Assembly: GCA_024707305.1 (NCBI GenBank)
Contig: JANPZZ010000007.1
Location: forward strand, 62,001 to 126,000
Length of the DNA: 64,000 nucleotides
Direction of reading: 5' to 3'
DNA from: Chitinophagaceae bacterium
GTDB taxonomy: Bacteria; Bacteroidota; Bacteroidia; Chitinophagales; Chitinophagaceae
Of this stretch, positions 60,956 to 64,000 are shown piece after piece. The notes beneath the pieces are model-generated. The model saw nothing but the letters and a program-made list of their open reading frames with translations, was not told where the DNA came from and searched no databases. The number at the start of each line of letters is the position of its first letter. Position 1 is the stretch's first letter. Both the position numbers and the translations under genes were made by a program.

Positions 60956-62341
60956 TTATTTCCGTGAAAACACTCGATATTCCCACCCGGCAAGACTCCA
61001 TTGCTCATCTACATGGATGTTTTTGCCATCATTAGTAAACACATCCTGCCAATTGCGGGCTACTTTTTCGTCTGATATTGTAAACGACAAATTTTCTTTG
61101 GAGAAATTGATTACTACCAGCACCTCGCTATCTCCATTTTTACGCAGATAAGCCATTACCTGATCGGGTGATGATGTATTTAAACGATAAGTGGATACTG
61201 CAGGATCGGCGCCACGAAGCGCGGGGTTGTTGGATTTTAACTGAAGTAAAGTTTTATAGAAATCTGCCTTTTCATATGTGCCCGTCCATTGAATGGGATC
61301 CCTTTCAAAAAATTCAAGCCGTTTGTGATTGGGAAGTTCCTGGCCGCTGTAGAGTAATGGCACGCCATTCCAGGTAGCGCTAAATACCGCCAGAGCCCCG
61401 GCCATGTTACCATACTTCTCGTATTCGGTACCATTCCACGTGTTCTCGTCGTGGTTGCTGGTAAACCAGGCGCGCATGGAGCCGTCGCCGATCTCGTTGT
61501 AACGAGCCAGCAAACTGTCTAATGCCGGCAACGACAACCCGTGTTCGTAATACTCTCGCGTTTTATGCATCCACGACCAGGTATAACTGGCATCGAAAAC
61601 TTTTCCATAATCGGGGTTGTCGAGTTCATCAAATTCCCCGAGCCAAAAGAGCTTTTTGACGGAGTCTACTTTAGGACGTGCTTCCTGCCAGAAGTCCACT
61701 TCTACCCAGGCCGCAAGGTCGCAACGAAAACCGTCAATATCGCAGGTTTCAACCCAGTATTTCATCGCGTCCACCATCGCCTGACGCAGTGCCGGGTTGC
61801 TGTAATCCAGTTCAATAATGTCATCCATACCACTGGCAATTTGAAAATCGCCGGTAGCACTGTCTTTTAAATAATATTCAGGATTTGAATTTGTCCATAC
61901 ATGATCCCAGCCGGTGTGGTTTGCCACCCAGTCGATGATTACTTTCATGCCACTGGCATGTGCTTCTTTCACCAGTTTCTGAAAATCTTCAAGCGTTCCA
62001 AATTCAGGATTGATACTGGTGTAGTCGGAGCATGCGTAGGGACTACCCAGGCTGCCCTTTTTATTCTTTTGCGCAATGGGCGTAATGGGCATAAACCAAA
62101 GTGTTTCCACTCCCATTTCCTTCAAGCGCGGAATTTCTTTTGCAAACGCGTTAAATGTGCCTTCAGGCGTGTATTGACGCGTATTCACTTCATAAATATT
62201 TGTAGTAGCAGCCCAGGCTACCGTTTTACTGTTTGCTGAATTCATATTACTCGTTTGCTTTGAAGAACTGCCATTGTTGTTACAGGAAGCAATCAATATA
62301 CCTGATAGCAGGCATAGGTTGAAAAGTCTGGGAATTTTCAT
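60956..62341 (-). CDS. GH13 alpha-amylase family lipoprotein
   Basis: 461 residues. Lipoprotein signal (KIPRLFNLCLLSGILIAS then C). TIM-barrel conserved regions: region I DWVANHT, region II GFRCDLAAW with the nucleophile Asp, region III WLGEFDELDNP with the acid Glu, region IV TSNHDENT. Acts on starch or related alpha-glucans in the periplasm or on the cell surface. No sus genes are nearby. Confidence 0.93.
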   Translation of the reverse strand: MKIPRLFNLCLLSGILIASCNNNGSSSKQTSNMNSANSKTVAWAATTNIYEVNTRQYTPEGTFNAFAKEIPRLKEMGVETLWFMPITPIAQKNKKGSLGSPYACSDYTSINPEFGTLEDFQKLVKEAHASGMKVIIDWVANHTGWDHVWTNSNPEYYLKDSATGDFQIASGMDDIIELDYSNPALRQAMVDAMKYWVETCDIDGFRCDLAAWVEVDFWQEARPKVDSVKKLFWLGEFDELDNPDYGKVFDASYTWSWMHKTREYYEHGLSLPALDSLLARYNEIGDGSMRAWFTSNHDENTWNGTEYEKYGNMAGALAVFSATWNGVPLLYSGQELPNHKRLEFFERDPIQWTGTYEKADFYKTLLQLKSNNPALRGADPAVSTYRLNTSSPDQVMAYLRKNGDSEVLVVINFSKENLSFTISDEKVARNWQDVFTNDGKNIHVDEQWSLAGWEYRVFSRK

Positions 62342-62402
62342 ATATATAGCAATTAAAATTGGCTGCTCTTCAAAATCACGTTACCGGTTGCCGTGCACAA
62401 AC

Positions 62403-63536
62403 TCAGCAAATAATTTCCCTTACCGCTTCTAACACCCTGTCTACTTCTTCTTTAGTATTGTGTTTGGAGAATGAAAAACGGACTGTAACCATGTTCGGGT
62501 TGTTGTTGATCGCTCTGATGACGTGCGAACCAATATCTGCGCCACTACTACAGGCACTACCGCCCGATACACAAATATTTTTGATATCCAGATTAAAGAG
62601 AATCATTTCCGATTTTTCTGTTTTCGGAAATGCCACGCTTAAAACGGTATAAAGACTTCTGCCATCTACATCACCATTGAAAGCCACACCCGGAATTTTT
62701 GCTTCCAGTTCTGCTTTCATATAACGCTTCAAGCCGAGGATATAGTTGCTATCGGTTTCAAAGTTCTGCATCGCTTTTTCCAAAGCTTTTGCAAAACCAA
62801 CAATGCCATAAAGGTTTTCAGTACCTGCCCGCATGTTCCGCTCCTGCCCTCCTCCGAAAATAAAGGGTTTAATCCGAATATTATCATTGATGTAAAGCAT
62901 CCCCACGCCTTTAGGCCCATGGAATTTATGCCCGGCGCCGGAAATAAAATGAACCGGCGTATTCCGCAGGTTCAACGGGTAGTGACCAACAGTCTGTACG
63001 CAGTCTGAATGGAAAATCGCATTGTATTTCTGGCAAATGGCACCCGCTGCATCCAGGTCGAGCAGATTTCCGATTTCATTGTTTGCATGCATCAACGTAA
63101 CCAGGCAACGCTCGTCTTTATGCAGCTCCAGCAGCTCTTCCAGGTCGGCCAGATCCACATGCCCGTTGGGCAGCAATTTCACCTGGCTCCTGGTGATTAT
63201 ATCCGCATTGTCGTAGTGCTCTACCGTATGCAACACCGCGTGGTGCTCTATCGGCGATGTAATGATATGGGTGCAACCCAGGTCGCGGATTGCGGACAGA
63301 ATCGCTGTGTTATTGCTTTCCGTTCCACCACTGGTGAAAAATATCTCACCCGGATGCGCATTCAGTTGCGCTGCTACGGTTTTTCGAGCGGTTTCTATGG
63401 CCAGCCTGGTTTCCCGGCCATAGCTGTATATCGACGATGGGTTACCGAAATGTGTTGTCATGAAAGGCAGCATCGCATCCAGCACTTCTTTGTCCAGAGG
63501 CGTTGTTGCCGCATTATCAAAATAGATCCTGTTCAT
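62403..63536 (-). CDS. cysteine desulfurase (NifS/IscS family)
   Basis: 377 residues. Fold type I PLP enzyme that removes sulfur from cysteine. PLP Lys in SGAGHKFHGPKGVGM, substrate motif TSGGTESNNTA, and the persulfide Cys in CVSGGSACSSGAD. No isc or suf partners are adjacent; the gene is alone. Confidence 0.94.
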   Translation of the reverse strand: MNRIYFDNAATTPLDKEVLDAMLPFMTTHFGNPSSIYSYGRETRLAIETARKTVAAQLNAHPGEIFFTSGGTESNNTAILSAIRDLGCTHIITSPIEHHAVLHTVEHYDNADIITRSQVKLLPNGHVDLADLEELLELHKDERCLVTLMHANNEIGNLLDLDAAGAICQKYNAIFHSDCVQTVGHYPLNLRNTPVHFISGAGHKFHGPKGVGMLYINDNIRIKPFIFGGGQERNMRAGTENLYGIVGFAKALEKAMQNFETDSNYILGLKRYMKAELEAKIPGVAFNGDVDGRSLYTVLSVAFPKTEKSEMILFNLDIKNICVSGGSACSSGADIGSHVIRAINNNPNMVTVRFSFSKHNTKEEVDRVLEAVREIIC

Positions 63537-63558
63537 ATTGCTTTTTCTAAATAGCCAG

Positions 63559-63566
63559 CAAAGGTA
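63559..63566 (-). promoter_or_regulatory. -7 box TACCTTTG for the cysteine desulfurase gene
   Basis: Perfect TAnnTTTG on the minus strand, 22 nt upstream of the ATG. Confidence 0.6.
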
Positions 63567-63757
63567 AGAAATACGGGGCTTTACATTCTGCAGATAAAAA
63601 GAGGCGGTCAGACCCGCATTTTTAAGCCCATTATATTTAAAAGAAAGGCCGAAGGGTTATGAACTTTTAAACAAACCCATTTTGGTTGAGATATCACACT
63701 GAATCGCTCCAACAAAAGCTGTAAATTTACTCTTATCTAAAACGCCACATCTTTCTT

Positions 63758-64000
63758 ATGGATTATTCACATTTACTCAAATTGGTTGAGGAACAGCAAC
63801 GGGCTTTTTTTCATAGCAAAGGCAGTAAAGAGTTTGTCTTCCACAACCTTCCTCATACCGAAAAGGTGGTGGCTGCCGCAAATGAAATGGCACGCCATTA
63901 TGAGCTGTCGCCCCGCGACCATTTCATTGCAACAACCGCCGCCTGGTTTCACGACACCGGTTATTTTCTCGATGGTGACAACCACGAAGAACATGGCGCA
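63758..64000 (+). CDS. HD-domain phosphohydrolase, N-terminal part (runs off the window)
   Basis: Open from ATG 63758 to the window end, 81 residues. HD-domain metal ligands are visible: HNLPHTEKVV, then WFHDTGYF and HEEHGA. The start MDYSHLLKLVEEQQRAFF is like the Bacteroidota HD proteins that in some cases carry a C-terminal membrane effector domain (Pycsar effector/DUF5706). The C-terminus is not in the window, so that assignment is only a possibility. Confidence 0.8.
   Translation, partial: MDYSHLLKLVEEQQRAFFHSKGSKEFVFHNLPHTEKVVAAANEMARHYELSPRDHFIATTAAWFHDTGYFLDGDNHEEHGA

Overview
This window looks like chromosomal DNA of a Bacteroidota bacterium, most likely family Chitinophagaceae. Evidence: many perfect TAnnTTTG -7 promoter boxes and few Shine-Dalgarno sequences; secreted proteins with type IX secretion (T9SS) C-terminal signals; Bacteroidota-type families (DUF4954, DUF4139, a KDSA-like DAHP synthase fused to chorismate mutase, an OmpA protein with TSP3 repeats, a TPP-riboswitch-controlled TonB receptor); and a head-GIN DUF2807 protein. 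I see no prophage, insertion sequence with transposase, or CRISPR array.

Layout. 0-10 kb: acyl-CoA-binding protein, smc, an RRM RNA-binding protein, a Gfo/Idh/MocA oxidoreductase, an M28 peptidase lipoprotein, an alpha/beta hydrolase and OmpA. 10-20 kb: L,D-transpeptidase, then a long leftward aromatic amino-acid operon transcribed pheA - aminotransferase - tyrA - DAHP synthase/chorismate mutase - aroB - aroA - aroC - DUF952. In front of pheA is a 24-codon leader peptide packed with Phe and Tyr codons, followed by a terminator and a competing antiterminator arm. This is a complete ribosome-mediated attenuator and the most interesting find here. 20-32 kb: DEAD-box helicase, an ECF sigma factor overlapping a membrane-anchored trypsin-like protease, a nucleotidyltransferase, lipB, an RluA pseudouridine synthase, ruvX, def, ubiA and a SPOUT methyltransferase. 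32-46 kb: serine hydrolase, DUF4139 protein, mutS, a PA14/T9SS secreted protein, CHRD lipoprotein, mgtE, glmS and DUF4954. 46-64 kb: T9SS protein, der, era, initiator tRNA-Met, DUF2807, a TPP riboswitch with its TonB receptor, rhodanese, PASTA protein, ddl, ferredoxin, LuxC-type acyl-CoA reductase, Do-like protease, GH13 amylase, cysteine desulfurase and the start of an HD-domain protein.

Two window-wide patterns matter when using this annotation. First, about 25 genes, including essential ones (smc, der, era, glmS, aroA, ddl), are split by single-base length changes, mostly in A/T or G/C homopolymers. This looks like uncorrected long-read indel error rather than decay, so broken genes are given here as single spanning features with the frame break stated. 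Second, several intergenic gaps hold a family of non-coding repeats with inverted CGTTTGCCG-type ends, an internal terminator-like hairpin and degenerate CATTTCC/GGAAATG repeats. Two copies, at 48.5 and 60.8 kb, are inverted relative to each other and share a core of about 125 bp.
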